Below are positions 27,037 through 34,189 of a stretch of 64,000 nt of DNA, in pieces. The position numbers were made by a program, and so were the translations under genes. Origin of the DNA: CAWULT01 sp963923455 (GTDB lineage: Bacteria > Acidobacteriota > Vicinamibacteria > Vicinamibacterales > UBA2999); the NCBI GenBank assembly GCA_963923455.1, contig CAWULT010000008.1, positions 1 to 64,000 on the forward strand, in the 5' to 3' direction. Each line of letters opens with the position of its first letter. The stretch's first letter is position 1. The notes beneath the pieces are model-generated. The model ran no database searches. It saw only the letters and a list, made by a program, of their open reading frames with translations, and was not told where the DNA came from.

Positions 27037-27294
27037 ATGGACATTGAACGGATCATCGAACAGCACATCGTCGACGAGCTTCTGCTCGGCAAGCGCACGT
27101 CGGTCGGCGTCAACGACTCCCTGGTCGCTGGTGGCATTCTCGACTCGCTGACCCTGCTCGAGCTCATCGCGTTCGTCGAGCGCCGCTTTGGAATCACCGT
27201 GGACGAGCGTGAGATGAGCGTCGACAACTTCCAGACGATCGCGCACGTCAGGCGCCTCATCGACGCCAAGCTCGGGGCCGGGGGACAGCGATGA
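27037..27294 (+). CDS. Acyl carrier protein
   Basis: The 85-residue carrier protein has the phosphopantetheine site 'GGILDSLTLLELIAFVE' with S37 as attachment serine. The third-helix region is 'SVDNFQTIAHVRRLID'. The acidic helices and the small size fit a free-standing ACP. It lies between the two ligase genes and overlaps the second by 4 bases, so it is the likely carrier for the group or groups they activate. No phosphopantetheinyl transferase gene is in the window. Confidence 0.92.
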   Translation: MDIERIIEQHIVDELLLGKRTSVGVNDSLVAGGILDSLTLLELIAFVERRFGITVDEREMSVDNFQTIAHVRRLIDAKLGAGGQR

Positions 27295-29006
27295 CGCGGA
27301 CCTTGCAGCGTGCACTGCTGACGCGCCTCGACACCGCCCCGGATGCCCGGGCCATCGCCTTCGTCGACGACAAGGGCCGGTTCGCCTGGCAGACCGTCGG
27401 TGACTACTTCGGGCAGGCCGCCCGCCACGCCACGTACCTGGCGGAGGCGGGGCTCCGGAAGGGCGGCGTCTGCGTCATCGTGCTGTCGAGCGGCGATCTC
27501 GCGAGCCGGATCGTGCTCGGCACCCTGTGGCGCGGGGCCGTGCCGTTGCTGGTGGCGCCGCCGTCGCTGCAGGCCGGTGGCGCGTTCTCGAGCCTGCGGC
27601 AGGTGCTGCAGAGTGTGATCGCCCGCACGGGCCCCGACCTGGTGCTGATCGAGGACAGCCTGCAGACCGTCGCCGACGAACTGCGGGCCGACCCGGTCTG
27701 CGCCCGTTCGCGGGTGCTGATCGCGGCTGAGCCGGACCCGGCCATGCCGGCGTGGCGTGTCACCGACGCCGCTCGCGAGGACGACCGCCTTGCCCTGCAG
27801 TTGACCTCGGGCACGACCGGCATGCCCAAGATCTGCAGCTGGAGCAATCAGCGCGTCTGGGCCGCGCTCGACGGCATGGCCGAGGCGATGGCCGTGTCGC
27901 CAGCCGACGTCTTCCTGAACTGGACGCCCCTGTACCACGACATGGGGCTCGTGAACAATTTCTTCCTGTGCCTGGCGAAGAACATCCCGCTGGGCATGAT
28001 GAAGCCGCAGGACTTCGTGAAGAACCCGTCGCTGTGGCTGCGGACGGCGCACAATCTGCAGGCGACGACGACATGGTCGCCGAACTTCGGCTTCGCTCTG
28101 GCTGCGCAGCGCTGCCGCGACGCCGACCTGGCCGGCGTGGACCTGTCGCACGTGGTGGGCTTCTGGAGCGCGGCCGAGCGCATCCATCACGAGACGATGC
28201 AGGCGTTCTACGCGCGCTTCAAGGACTACGGCCTCCGCTACGACGCGCTCAAGACGAACTTCGGATGCGCAGAGAACGTGGGCGGCGCCACGTTCTCCGC
28301 GCCTGGGCAGCCGTACCAGTTCGAGCAGGTGGACCGGGACGCCCTGTTCGGCGAGGGCGTGGCCCGGGGCGCCGGCGCCGGCGCGTCGCTGACGGTCGTC
28401 GGAGCCGGCAAGGGCTACCCGGGCCTCGCCATCCACATCCTCGACGACGACGGCGGGGTTCTGCCGGACGGGCACGTGGGGCAGATCGCGCTCGATTCCC
28501 CGTCGCGGCTGGTGGAGTACCTCGGCGACCCCGAGGCCACCGCCGACGCCCTGTCCACCGGCTGGCTCCGGACGGGAGACCTGGGCTACCTGCGGGATGG
28601 CGAGCTGTTCTGGGTCGGCCGCGTCCGCGAACGGATCAACATCCGCGGCGTGAAGCTCGACCCGAGCGACTTCGAGTCCATTCTCGGTGACATCGAGGGC
28701 GTGCGGCCCGGGTGCTTCGCGGCCTTCGGCGTGGACGACGCCGGGCGTGGCACGCAGCGGGTCGTGATCGTCGCCGAGGGGCGTCTGTCGGCTCACCGAT
28801 CGGCGGCCTCGATCACCGAGGACATCCGCAACCGTGTGTTCTCCGTGCTGGGGCTCAATGTCGACGACGTGGTGATGGTGGCCGAGGGCACCCTCACGAA
28901 GACCTCGAGCGGGAAGCGGCGCCACCGGTTCGTCAAGCACCTGTACGAGACCGGCCGCCTGGGCGATTTCGCGCTGGCGGCCACGGCCGGCGGAGCGCGT
29001 GGCTAG
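27291..29006 (+). CDS. Fatty-acyl-AMP-ligase-like adenylating enzyme
   Basis: The 571-residue AMP-binding protein looks like FAAL/FadD-type enzymes that load fatty acids on carrier proteins. 'LQLTSGTTGMPKICSWSNQ' (about 169-187) is the ATP loop, 'WTPLYHDMGLVNNFFLCL' is the signature helix ('PLYHDMGL' is typical of FAAL), 'TNFGCAENVGGATFS' is the adenylate motif, and 'WLRTGDLGYLRDGELFWVGR' starts the C-terminal domain. The late Lys in 'LTKTSSGKRRHR' is the catalytic lysine region. It may load a second acyl group on the ACP, or release the first one. ATG 27291 overlaps the ACP stop, and its own end overlaps the next gene by 8 bases. Confidence 0.85.
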   Translation: MTRTLQRALLTRLDTAPDARAIAFVDDKGRFAWQTVGDYFGQAARHATYLAEAGLRKGGVCVIVLSSGDLASRIVLGTLWRGAVPLLVAPPSLQAGGAFSSLRQVLQSVIARTGPDLVLIEDSLQTVADELRADPVCARSRVLIAAEPDPAMPAWRVTDAAREDDRLALQLTSGTTGMPKICSWSNQRVWAALDGMAEAMAVSPADVFLNWTPLYHDMGLVNNFFLCLAKNIPLGMMKPQDFVKNPSLWLRTAHNLQATTTWSPNFGFALAAQRCRDADLAGVDLSHVVGFWSAAERIHHETMQAFYARFKDYGLRYDALKTNFGCAENVGGATFSAPGQPYQFEQVDRDALFGEGVARGAGAGASLTVVGAGKGYPGLAIHILDDDGGVLPDGHVGQIALDSPSRLVEYLGDPEATADALSTGWLRTGDLGYLRDGELFWVGRVRERINIRGVKLDPSDFESILGDIEGVRPGCFAAFGVDDAGRGTQRVVIVAEGRLSAHRSAASITEDIRNRVFSVLGLNVDDVVMVAEGTLTKTSSGKRRHRFVKHLYETGRLGDFALAATAGGARG

Positions 29007-30108
29007 GCGGCTGCTGCTGCTGAACGGCCTCGCCACGCTCGGGGTCGTCCTCAACCATGCGGCGAGCTGGGTCTTCACCGGGATGTTCTGGTGGGCTGAC
29101 CGCTACCGCGACGTGGCCGTACCGAACTTCGACCTGATCGGGAGCCCGGCCTACTTCGTCATCCGGTTCCTCGAACAGCTGATCGCCTTCACCGTGCCGT
29201 CGTTCCTGGCGGTGTCGGGCTTCTTCATCGCGTTCGTGGCCGGACGCGAGCCGGTGTCGACGCGCTGGACGCAGGCCGGGAAGCGCGTCTGGTCGCTGCT
29301 CATCCCGTACGCGGTCTGGACGACGGTGATCCTGGCCGAGAGGGCGTTGACCGGGACGCGGTACTCGATCTCGCGGTACGCCGTGATCTATCTGGTCGGT
29401 GGCGCCTCGCCACCCTACTACTACGTGCCCTTGCTGGCGCAGTGTCTGCTGCTGTCGCCGCTCATCATCGAGTGGGGCAAGCGACACTGGTTCAGCTTGC
29501 TGCTGGTCACGGGTGGCGTCCAGCTCGGTGTGCTGTCCACGTGGTACCTGGTCTACCTTGGGTGGCACGGCCCCGTCGTCGACGCGGTCGTGGCGGCGAC
29601 GACCGGCTGGTATCTGCCGGGACGCATCTTCTGGTTCGTGGCCGGCGTCGTGACGGCCCTCCATCTCGAGGGGTGTCAGCAGCACCTCGCGCGCTACCGC
29701 GCCGTCTACCTGTCAGCGGCCGTGCTGCTGCTGCTCGCGGGCATGGTGGAGTGGGAGACGCTGCGGCGCTACTCCACTCTGGACTGGGTGCCGTACTACG
29801 ACACGGCGCTCGACAGTCTCTACGCCGCCTCGGCTGTCTGCGCCATCGTGGCCTTCAGTCACCTGGCTCCACGATCGATCGAGGGGCTGCAGACGCTCGG
29901 ACGGTATTCCTACGGCGTGTACCTGCTGCACTCGATCGTGCTCGAATATGCCGCCCGAGCGGCGGCGAAGCTCGTCCCCGGTCTCCTCGCGCAGCCCGTG
30001 GTCTTCCTGGCGTACCTGTTCGCGCTCGGGCTCGGGCTCCCGTTGCTGATGATGCGCATGGTCCGCGAGTCGAAGCTGCGCGCGGCCTACCCGTACCTGT
30101 TCGGCTGA
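28999..30108 (+). CDS. Membrane acyltransferase, acyltransferase-3 (OafA/NolL) family
   Basis: The 369-residue protein has about ten transmembrane helices. Features of the acyltransferase-3 family include an early 'LGVVLNHAASWVF' (catalytic-type histidine near residue 20), 'VPSFLAVSGFFIAF' and a late 'LGRYSYGVYLLHSIVLEY'. Members move acyl groups onto sugars, lipids or antibiotics at the membrane. As last gene of the cluster it is the probable transfer step to an acceptor in the envelope; donor and acceptor are not shown by the sequence. GTG 28999 overlaps the preceding ligase by 8 bases. Confidence 0.85.
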   Translation: MARRLLLLNGLATLGVVLNHAASWVFTGMFWWADRYRDVAVPNFDLIGSPAYFVIRFLEQLIAFTVPSFLAVSGFFIAFVAGREPVSTRWTQAGKRVWSLLIPYAVWTTVILAERALTGTRYSISRYAVIYLVGGASPPYYYVPLLAQCLLLSPLIIEWGKRHWFSLLLVTGGVQLGVLSTWYLVYLGWHGPVVDAVVAATTGWYLPGRIFWFVAGVVTALHLEGCQQHLARYRAVYLSAAVLLLLAGMVEWETLRRYSTLDWVPYYDTALDSLYAASAVCAIVAFSHLAPRSIEGLQTLGRYSYGVYLLHSIVLEYAARAAAKLVPGLLAQPVVFLAYLFALGLGLPLLMMRMVRESKLRAAYPYLFG

Positions 30109-30109
30109 G

Positions 30110-31015
30110 TCAGGCCTTCGCGGCCGCCTCGAAGGCGTCGGCCTGCTCGTGCGCGTGGTAGGAGGAGCGCACCAGCGGGCCCGATTCCACGTGCACGAAG
30201 CCGCGCGCGAGCGCCTCGGCCTTGAGGTCCGCGAACTCGTCCGGGTGGTAGTAGCGCGTCATCGGGGCGTGGTCGGCCGACGGGCGCAGGTACTGGCCGA
30301 TCGTCAGGATCGAGACGCCGTTGGCCCGCAGGTCGTCGAACACGGTCAGGACCTCGTCGCGTTCCTCGCCCAGGCCCACCATGATCCCGGTCTTGGTGGC
30401 GATGTCGGGCCGGTACCGGCGCGAGCGGTCGAGCAGTTCGAGCGACCGCGGGTAGCGGCCGCCGGATCGCACGGCGCGGTAGAGGCGCGGCACCGTCTCG
30501 ATGTTGTGGTTCATCACGTCCGGGCCGGCATCGAGCACCGTGTGGAGCGGCGCCTCCTTGCCCTGGAAGTCCGGGATCAGGACCTCGATCCGGCACTGGG
30601 GATTGCGCTCCCGCGTCAGCCGGATCGTCTCAGCGAAGATGAACGCGCCGCCGTCGGGCAGGTCGTCGCGGTCCACGGAGGTGATCACCGCGAACGTGAG
30701 TCGCATCCGGGCGACGGCCTCGGCCACGCGGCCGGGTTCGTCGACGTCCAGTTCCGGCGGCCGTCCGTGCGCCACGGCGCAGTACGCGCAGGCGCGCGTG
30801 CAGACCTCGCCGAGAATCATGAAGGTCGCCGTGCCGTGGTGCCAGCACTCGCCGATGTTCGGGCAGTGCGCGTCCTCGCAGACGGTGTTCAGCTTGAGGT
30901 CCTGCATGATGCCCTTCAGCCGGACGTAGTTCTCCGAGCCGGGCGCGCGCACCTTCAGCCACTCGGGCTTGGGCTCACGCGGGCCAATCAGGCGGACGGG
31001 AATCTCGACGGGCAT
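30110..31015 (-). CDS. lipA: Lipoyl synthase
   Basis: The 301-residue radical SAM enzyme inserts two sulphur atoms into protein-bound octanoyl groups. The auxiliary cluster cysteines are C46, C51 and C57 ('CEDAHCPNIGEC'). The radical SAM motif is CTRACAYC (C72, C76, C79). The C-terminal serine ligand region is 'RSSYHA'. It serves the lipoyl domains such as that of AceF in this window. It ends one base after the convergent acyltransferase gene. The start codon follows a TACACT element by 7 bases with no Shine-Dalgarno sequence. Confidence 0.96.
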   Translation of the reverse strand: MPVEIPVRLIGPREPKPEWLKVRAPGSENYVRLKGIMQDLKLNTVCEDAHCPNIGECWHHGTATFMILGEVCTRACAYCAVAHGRPPELDVDEPGRVAEAVARMRLTFAVITSVDRDDLPDGGAFIFAETIRLTRERNPQCRIEVLIPDFQGKEAPLHTVLDAGPDVMNHNIETVPRLYRAVRSGGRYPRSLELLDRSRRYRPDIATKTGIMVGLGEERDEVLTVFDDLRANGVSILTIGQYLRPSADHAPMTRYYHPDEFADLKAEALARGFVHVESGPLVRSSYHAHEQADAFEAAAKA

Positions 31016-31022
31016 CCCCCGT

Positions 31023-31028
31023 AGTGTA
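31023..31028 (-). promoter_or_regulatory. -10-like hexamer for leaderless lipA
   Basis: TACACT on the minus strand lies 7 bases before the lipA ATG (31015). The transcript would start at or next to the start codon. No TTGACA-like -35 was found at the usual distance. Confidence 0.5.
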
Positions 31029-31058
31029 CCCCCGGCCCGCCGGGCGTGGCCAACCCGT

Positions 31059-31064
31059 TAGAAT
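31059..31064 (+). promoter_or_regulatory. -10-like hexamer for the UPF0173 hydrolase gene
   Basis: TAGAAT lies 8 bases before ATG 31073, with no ribosome binding site between. Together with the lipA hexamer it makes a compact divergent promoter pair within 57 bases of intergenic DNA. Confidence 0.5.
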
Positions 31065-31072
31065 GCCGGGAC

Positions 31073-31774
31073 ATGCAGCGACTGGCGATCACCTGGCTGG
31101 GCCACTCCACGTTCCTGATCCGCACGCCCGGAGGCCGACAGGTCCTCTTCGATCCCTGGCTCGCGAACAATCCCGCCTGTCCGCCGGGCCTGCGGAAGCC
31201 CCCGCGGGCGGACCTCATCCTGGCCTCGCACGGGCACGGAGACCACATCGAGGACCTCGTGGCCTGCGCGCGCGACAGCGGGGCCCCGGTGGTGGCCATC
31301 TACGAGCTCTGCGACTGGCTGAGCCGGAAGGGCGTCCAGCGGACCGAGCCGATGAACAAGGGCGGTTCCGTCGAGATCGCCGGGTTGCGCGTCACGATGA
31401 CGGACGCACGCCACAGCAGCGGGTTCGTCGAGCACGGCCAGATGGTCTACATGGGCGAGCCGGCCGGCTTCGTGCTCCGGCTCGAGGACGGGCGCAGCCT
31501 CTACTACGCCGGCGACACGGCGCTCTTCGGCGACATGCGGCTCATCGGGGAGCTCTACCGGCCCGACATCGCGTTCCTGCCGATCGGCGACCGGTTCACG
31601 ATGGATCCGGTGGCGGCTGCACGGGCGTGCGAGTGGCTCGGGGTCCGGCAGGTGGTGCCGATGCACTGGGGCACGTTCCCGCTGCTGACCGGCACGCCGG
31701 CGGCGCTCAAGGCGCTCGTCGAGCCCAAGGGGATCGCGGTGCTCGAGTTGAAGCCCGGGGACACGGCCGAGTAG
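31073..31774 (+). CDS. UPF0173-type metal-dependent hydrolase
   Basis: The 233-residue metallo-beta-lactamase-fold protein of the UPF0173/UlaG-like group has no signal peptide. It shows 'ITWLGHSTFLIRTPGG' at the start, the zinc motif 'SHGHGDHIED' (about 44-53), 'DARHSSGF', 'YYAGDTALFGDM' and a late 'VPMHWGTFP'. The substrate is unknown; UlaG itself is a lactonase. I took ATG 31073 because the fold begins directly after it; 31046 would overlap the promoter element. Confidence 0.85.
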   Translation: MQRLAITWLGHSTFLIRTPGGRQVLFDPWLANNPACPPGLRKPPRADLILASHGHGDHIEDLVACARDSGAPVVAIYELCDWLSRKGVQRTEPMNKGGSVEIAGLRVTMTDARHSSGFVEHGQMVYMGEPAGFVLRLEDGRSLYYAGDTALFGDMRLIGELYRPDIAFLPIGDRFTMDPVAAARACEWLGVRQVVPMHWGTFPLLTGTPAALKALVEPKGIAVLELKPGDTAE

Positions 31775-31828
31775 CGCGGGCCCGCTCCTGCGGCCGCTGC
31801 GTCGTTCGGGCCGGGTCGGCGTGGGACG

Positions 31829-32230
31829 CTACTGGATCTTGATCTCGCCCTGGAGGCCGGTGTTGCTCGGCTGATCGTGATCGTGGAAGCGGCAGTTCCG
31901 GACGCGGTTCAGGTTCTGCGTCGTGCGGCTCTGGCCGGACGGGATGAAGCCCACGTTGATCTCGGGGCAGTCCGTGTGCGCCGGATGCGGGTCCGAGTTC
32001 ATGTCGTGGCCGCGCGAGTCGTTGTTGACGAACGTCACGCGCGATCCCACGGCGACGGTGATCTCCCTCGGCGAGACCGCGCCGCTCGACGAAATCGTGA
32101 TGGTCGGTCCGGACGGCGACGGCGACGGCGTCGGGGAGGGCGCCGTGGTGCCGCCGCCCCCGCCGCTGCCACCGCACGCGGTGGCGAACGCTGCCGCCGT
32201 GATCCAGCAGACCGCCAGCCGCGCGCGCAT
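31829..32230 (-). CDS. Cupredoxin-domain lipoprotein
   Basis: The 133-residue protein has a lipobox 'ATAC' (Cys at about residue 19), a Gly/Ser/Pro/Thr linker (20-42) and a plastocyanin-like domain. Probable copper ligands are the His in 'SRGHDMNSDPHPAHTDCPEI' and the Cys/His group in 'NCRFHDHDQP', which resembles a Cys-His type 1 site although no clear Met ligand follows. It is the last gene of the sigma-54-type redox operon and overlaps the DUF5777 stop by one base (TGATG). It is probably an electron carrier facing the periplasm or cell surface. Confidence 0.78.
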   Translation of the reverse strand: MRARLAVCWITAAAFATACGGSGGGGGTTAPSPTPSPSPSGPTITISSSGAVSPREITVAVGSRVTFVNNDSRGHDMNSDPHPAHTDCPEINVGFIPSGQSRTTQNLNRVRNCRFHDHDQPSNTGLQGEIKIQ

Positions 32231-33114
32231 CAGAAGAACTTCCTCGTGATGTTGAAGCCCATGTACCAGTCGCGGCTCTCGGGGCCCGCTGCGCCGCGTG
32301 TCCCGCCTCTCGCGATCTGGGCCATCGTCGTGCCGACGCCGTTCGAGAAGATGAGCTGGAACGAGTGTCCGCCCGCACGCTTCTCGACCGCAAACGACCC
32401 GAACGTCGTGCCGGGCGCGAACCCGGTCCGCGGAATCACCTCGCCGACGACGTAGACCGTCGGCCGCACGCGAATACGGGCGCCGAGGCCCACGACGAAG
32501 GTGTCGTTGTCGTCGGTCAATTCGCCCGGCAGCGGGTTCGTGTTGTTCACCCAGATCGGCTCGACGTACACGGCGCCGTGATTCCCCAGTTCGCGCGACA
32601 CCACGACACCGATCGCGGGGGAGTAGCTGTCGCGGAAGTTGTTGGTGCCTTCGATGGTCGCGATCGCGCTGACGGCCACCGGATGTTCCTTCTGCTGCCA
32701 GAGATTGTACTCGGTGAAGAACTCGATCGTGCGGTTGCTCGTCCGGTTGAGCCCGGCCTGCAGGCCGCGCATCAGGCCGAAGCGGTACTCGAGACCGATC
32801 TGCGCGCCCGAATCGAGGCCGAACAGATCCTCGGCCAGATCGCTGAACTCACCCGCGTTCAGCGGGCGGGTGAAGCGGTGCGTCACGCGGAACGCGCTCT
32901 TGTACTTCGGCAGTCGCAGGTTGGTCGGCAGCGTGATCAGCGTGAAGTCGGGCTCGGACCGGTTGAGATCCATGTCCGGGTCGTCCTGCGGCCCCTGGGC
33001 CGCCGCGCCGGCGCTGTTCTGGGGCGGGGTGGTGCCCGTCTGGGCCATTGCCGTGGGGGCACCGACCAGCGCCAGCGTCGCCAGCAGGGCACACATTCTG
33101 TTGAACGAAATCAT
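32230..33114 (-). CDS. DUF5777-type outer-membrane beta-barrel protein
   Basis: The 294-residue protein has a signal peptide (about 1-25, 'AMAQ') and an acidic stretch ('DDPDMDLNRSEPDFTLITLP'). Many amphipathic strands follow ('YKSAFRVTHRFTRPLNAGEF', 'GAQIGLEYRFGLMRGLQAGL'), and it ends with a phenylalanine ('ITRKFF') as outer-membrane barrels do. I recognise it as the DUF5777 family, whose function is not established. Its place between a cytochrome gene and a cupredoxin gene suggests a role in moving electrons or substrates across the outer membrane. Confidence 0.72.
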   Translation of the reverse strand: MISFNRMCALLATLALVGAPTAMAQTGTTPPQNSAGAAAQGPQDDPDMDLNRSEPDFTLITLPTNLRLPKYKSAFRVTHRFTRPLNAGEFSDLAEDLFGLDSGAQIGLEYRFGLMRGLQAGLNRTSNRTIEFFTEYNLWQQKEHPVAVSAIATIEGTNNFRDSYSPAIGVVVSRELGNHGAVYVEPIWVNNTNPLPGELTDDNDTFVVGLGARIRVRPTVYVVGEVIPRTGFAPGTTFGSFAVEKRAGGHSFQLIFSNGVGTTMAQIARGGTRGAAGPESRDWYMGFNITRKFF

Positions 33115-33133
33115 CGCAACTCCTCAGTAATGC

Positions 33134-33586
33134 TCAGTTGTTCGGCGCGCCGAGTTCGATCCAGCGCCGGATGACGAGCATCTGCCCGTCGGTCAGGTAG
33201 GGGCCGGTACCGCGTGGCATCCGGGTGCCGACGATACCACTGCGGCCGTCGAGCTTGTGGACCAGATAGCTGTCGTCGGGTGCGCCCGGCTTGACCCGCA
33301 TCAGGGTGGGCCGTTGGCCGCTGGCGACGTTGACCAGCCGCGTGTAGGCGCCGCTGGCCTGCAGATCCAGGCCACCGGCGGGCACACGGCCGTTCGAGTG
33401 GTGACAGTTGATGCACGCCGTGCGTCCCGACGCGTCGGTCGTGTTGAAGATCTCCTGCGAGATGCTGCTGAACGTGGGTTGCAGGTTCGGGGTCGGGCCG
33501 GTCAGGCTGGACAGCGCCTCGTCGCAGGCCGCCGTGCCGACGAAGGCGAGGGCAGCCAGGCCGAGGCCGAGCAGACGTGCGTACAT
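33134..33586 (-). CDS. Lipoprotein c-type cytochrome, single haem
   Basis: The 150-residue protein has a lipoprotein signal ('VGTAAC', Cys about 21) and one haem motif CINCH (about 58-62). A Met in 'GTRMPRGTGPYLT' (about 122) could be the sixth haem ligand. The C-terminal 'LTDGQMLVIRRWIELGAP' is typical of the cytochromes fused to or found beside planctomycete and acidobacterial proteins. It is the second gene of the redox operon, 19 bases from the barrel gene. Confidence 0.83.
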   Translation of the reverse strand: MYARLLGLGLAALAFVGTAACDEALSSLTGPTPNLQPTFSSISQEIFNTTDASGRTACINCHHSNGRVPAGGLDLQASGAYTRLVNVASGQRPTLMRVKPGAPDDSYLVHKLDGRSGIVGTRMPRGTGPYLTDGQMLVIRRWIELGAPNN

Positions 33587-33607
33587 CGGATCTCCTTCTC
33601 TCGTGTC

Positions 33608-34024
33608 TCAGGGTTCGCGCGCGACCACTACCAGCGTGCCGCGCATGTCGTCGTGCCCGTCACCGCAGTACTCCGAGCACAGGATGGGGAACCGGCCGGC
33701 CTCCGTCGCGGTGAACTCGACCGTGACCGGCTTGGGGCCGCGTGGAATCTCCTTGTTTACCTTGAACTTGCGGATCTCGACCCCGTGCGGGCCGTCCGCC
33801 GACCGCATCACCAGCCGCACGCGTTCGCCGACGGCGACCTCGATCGTCTCGGGCTCGAATGCGTACCGCCTGGCCACGATCTCGATCTCCCGCGGGGCGG
33901 TGTCCTGGGCTGCCGGCGCGGCTGACGAGCCTGGCATGAGGACGACGACGGACGCGGTGGCCAAGCGAGCAATCGACCGGGAAGGACCGGCGATCCGCCG
34001 GGAGCGAGTCAGAAAGCGCAACAT
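33608..34024 (-). CDS. Exported CuA-domain (cytochrome oxidase subunit II-like) protein
   Basis: The 138-residue protein has an N-terminal signal or anchor (about 17-40) and a cupredoxin domain with the binuclear CuA signature 'CSEYCGDGHDDM' (about 113-124; C-x3-C-x3-H-x2-M). A histidine lies earlier in 'DGPHGVEI' (about 78). This is the electron-entry domain of cytochrome oxidase subunit II without its two helices and without any oxidase gene nearby. It may pass electrons between the cytochrome and cupredoxin of the same operon, or be an N2O-reductase-like or copper-handling domain. It is the first gene after the sigma-54 promoter. Confidence 0.82.
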   Translation of the reverse strand: MLRFLTRSRRIAGPSRSIARLATASVVVLMPGSSAAPAAQDTAPREIEIVARRYAFEPETIEVAVGERVRLVMRSADGPHGVEIRKFKVNKEIPRGPKPVTVEFTATEAGRFPILCSEYCGDGHDDMRGTLVVVAREP

Positions 34025-34046
34025 GGTCAGGTGTCTCCTCGAGAAC

Positions 34047-34061
34047 GCAAACGTCGTGCCG
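34047..34061 (-). promoter_or_regulatory. Sigma-54 (-24/-12) promoter of the redox operon
   Basis: On the minus strand the 15 bases read CGGCACGACGTTTGC. This matches the consensus TGGCACG-N4-TTGC at every fixed position except the first. GG and GC have the correct 10-base separation. The predicted start is near 34035, 11 bases before the ATG at 34024. GAGGAG at 34035-34040 would lie at the very 5' end, so translation may depend on a start site 2-6 bases upstream of the prediction. The adjacent regulator has the sigma-54 contact motif GAFTGA. Confidence 0.75.
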
Positions 34062-34133
34062 GCACGCGGCCGGGCCCGACTGTGAGAAACGCCTTGAAAC
34101 TCCCCTATTCGGGTAGGTCGATACGAGCCAGGC

Positions 34134-34173
34134 CGCTTACCGGCGAGGTAATACCGGACGAAGCGGGTAAGCG
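34134..34173. promoter_or_regulatory. Enhancer-like dyads for the NtrC-class regulator
   Basis: TTACC-GGCGA-GGTAA at 34137-34151 is a perfect dyad with 5-base spacing, as in NtrC sites, centred about 109 bases upstream of the predicted sigma-54 start. A related pair TACC-N10-GGTAA lies at 34152-34170. The outer arms CGCTTACC (34134-34141) and GGTAAGCG (34166-34173) form a perfect 8-bp inverted repeat. The cluster sits 16 to 56 bases beyond the regulator's stop codon. It could also fold as a hairpin ending the regulator transcript. Confidence 0.6.
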
Positions 34174-34189
34174 ATGACCCTCGACCGCG

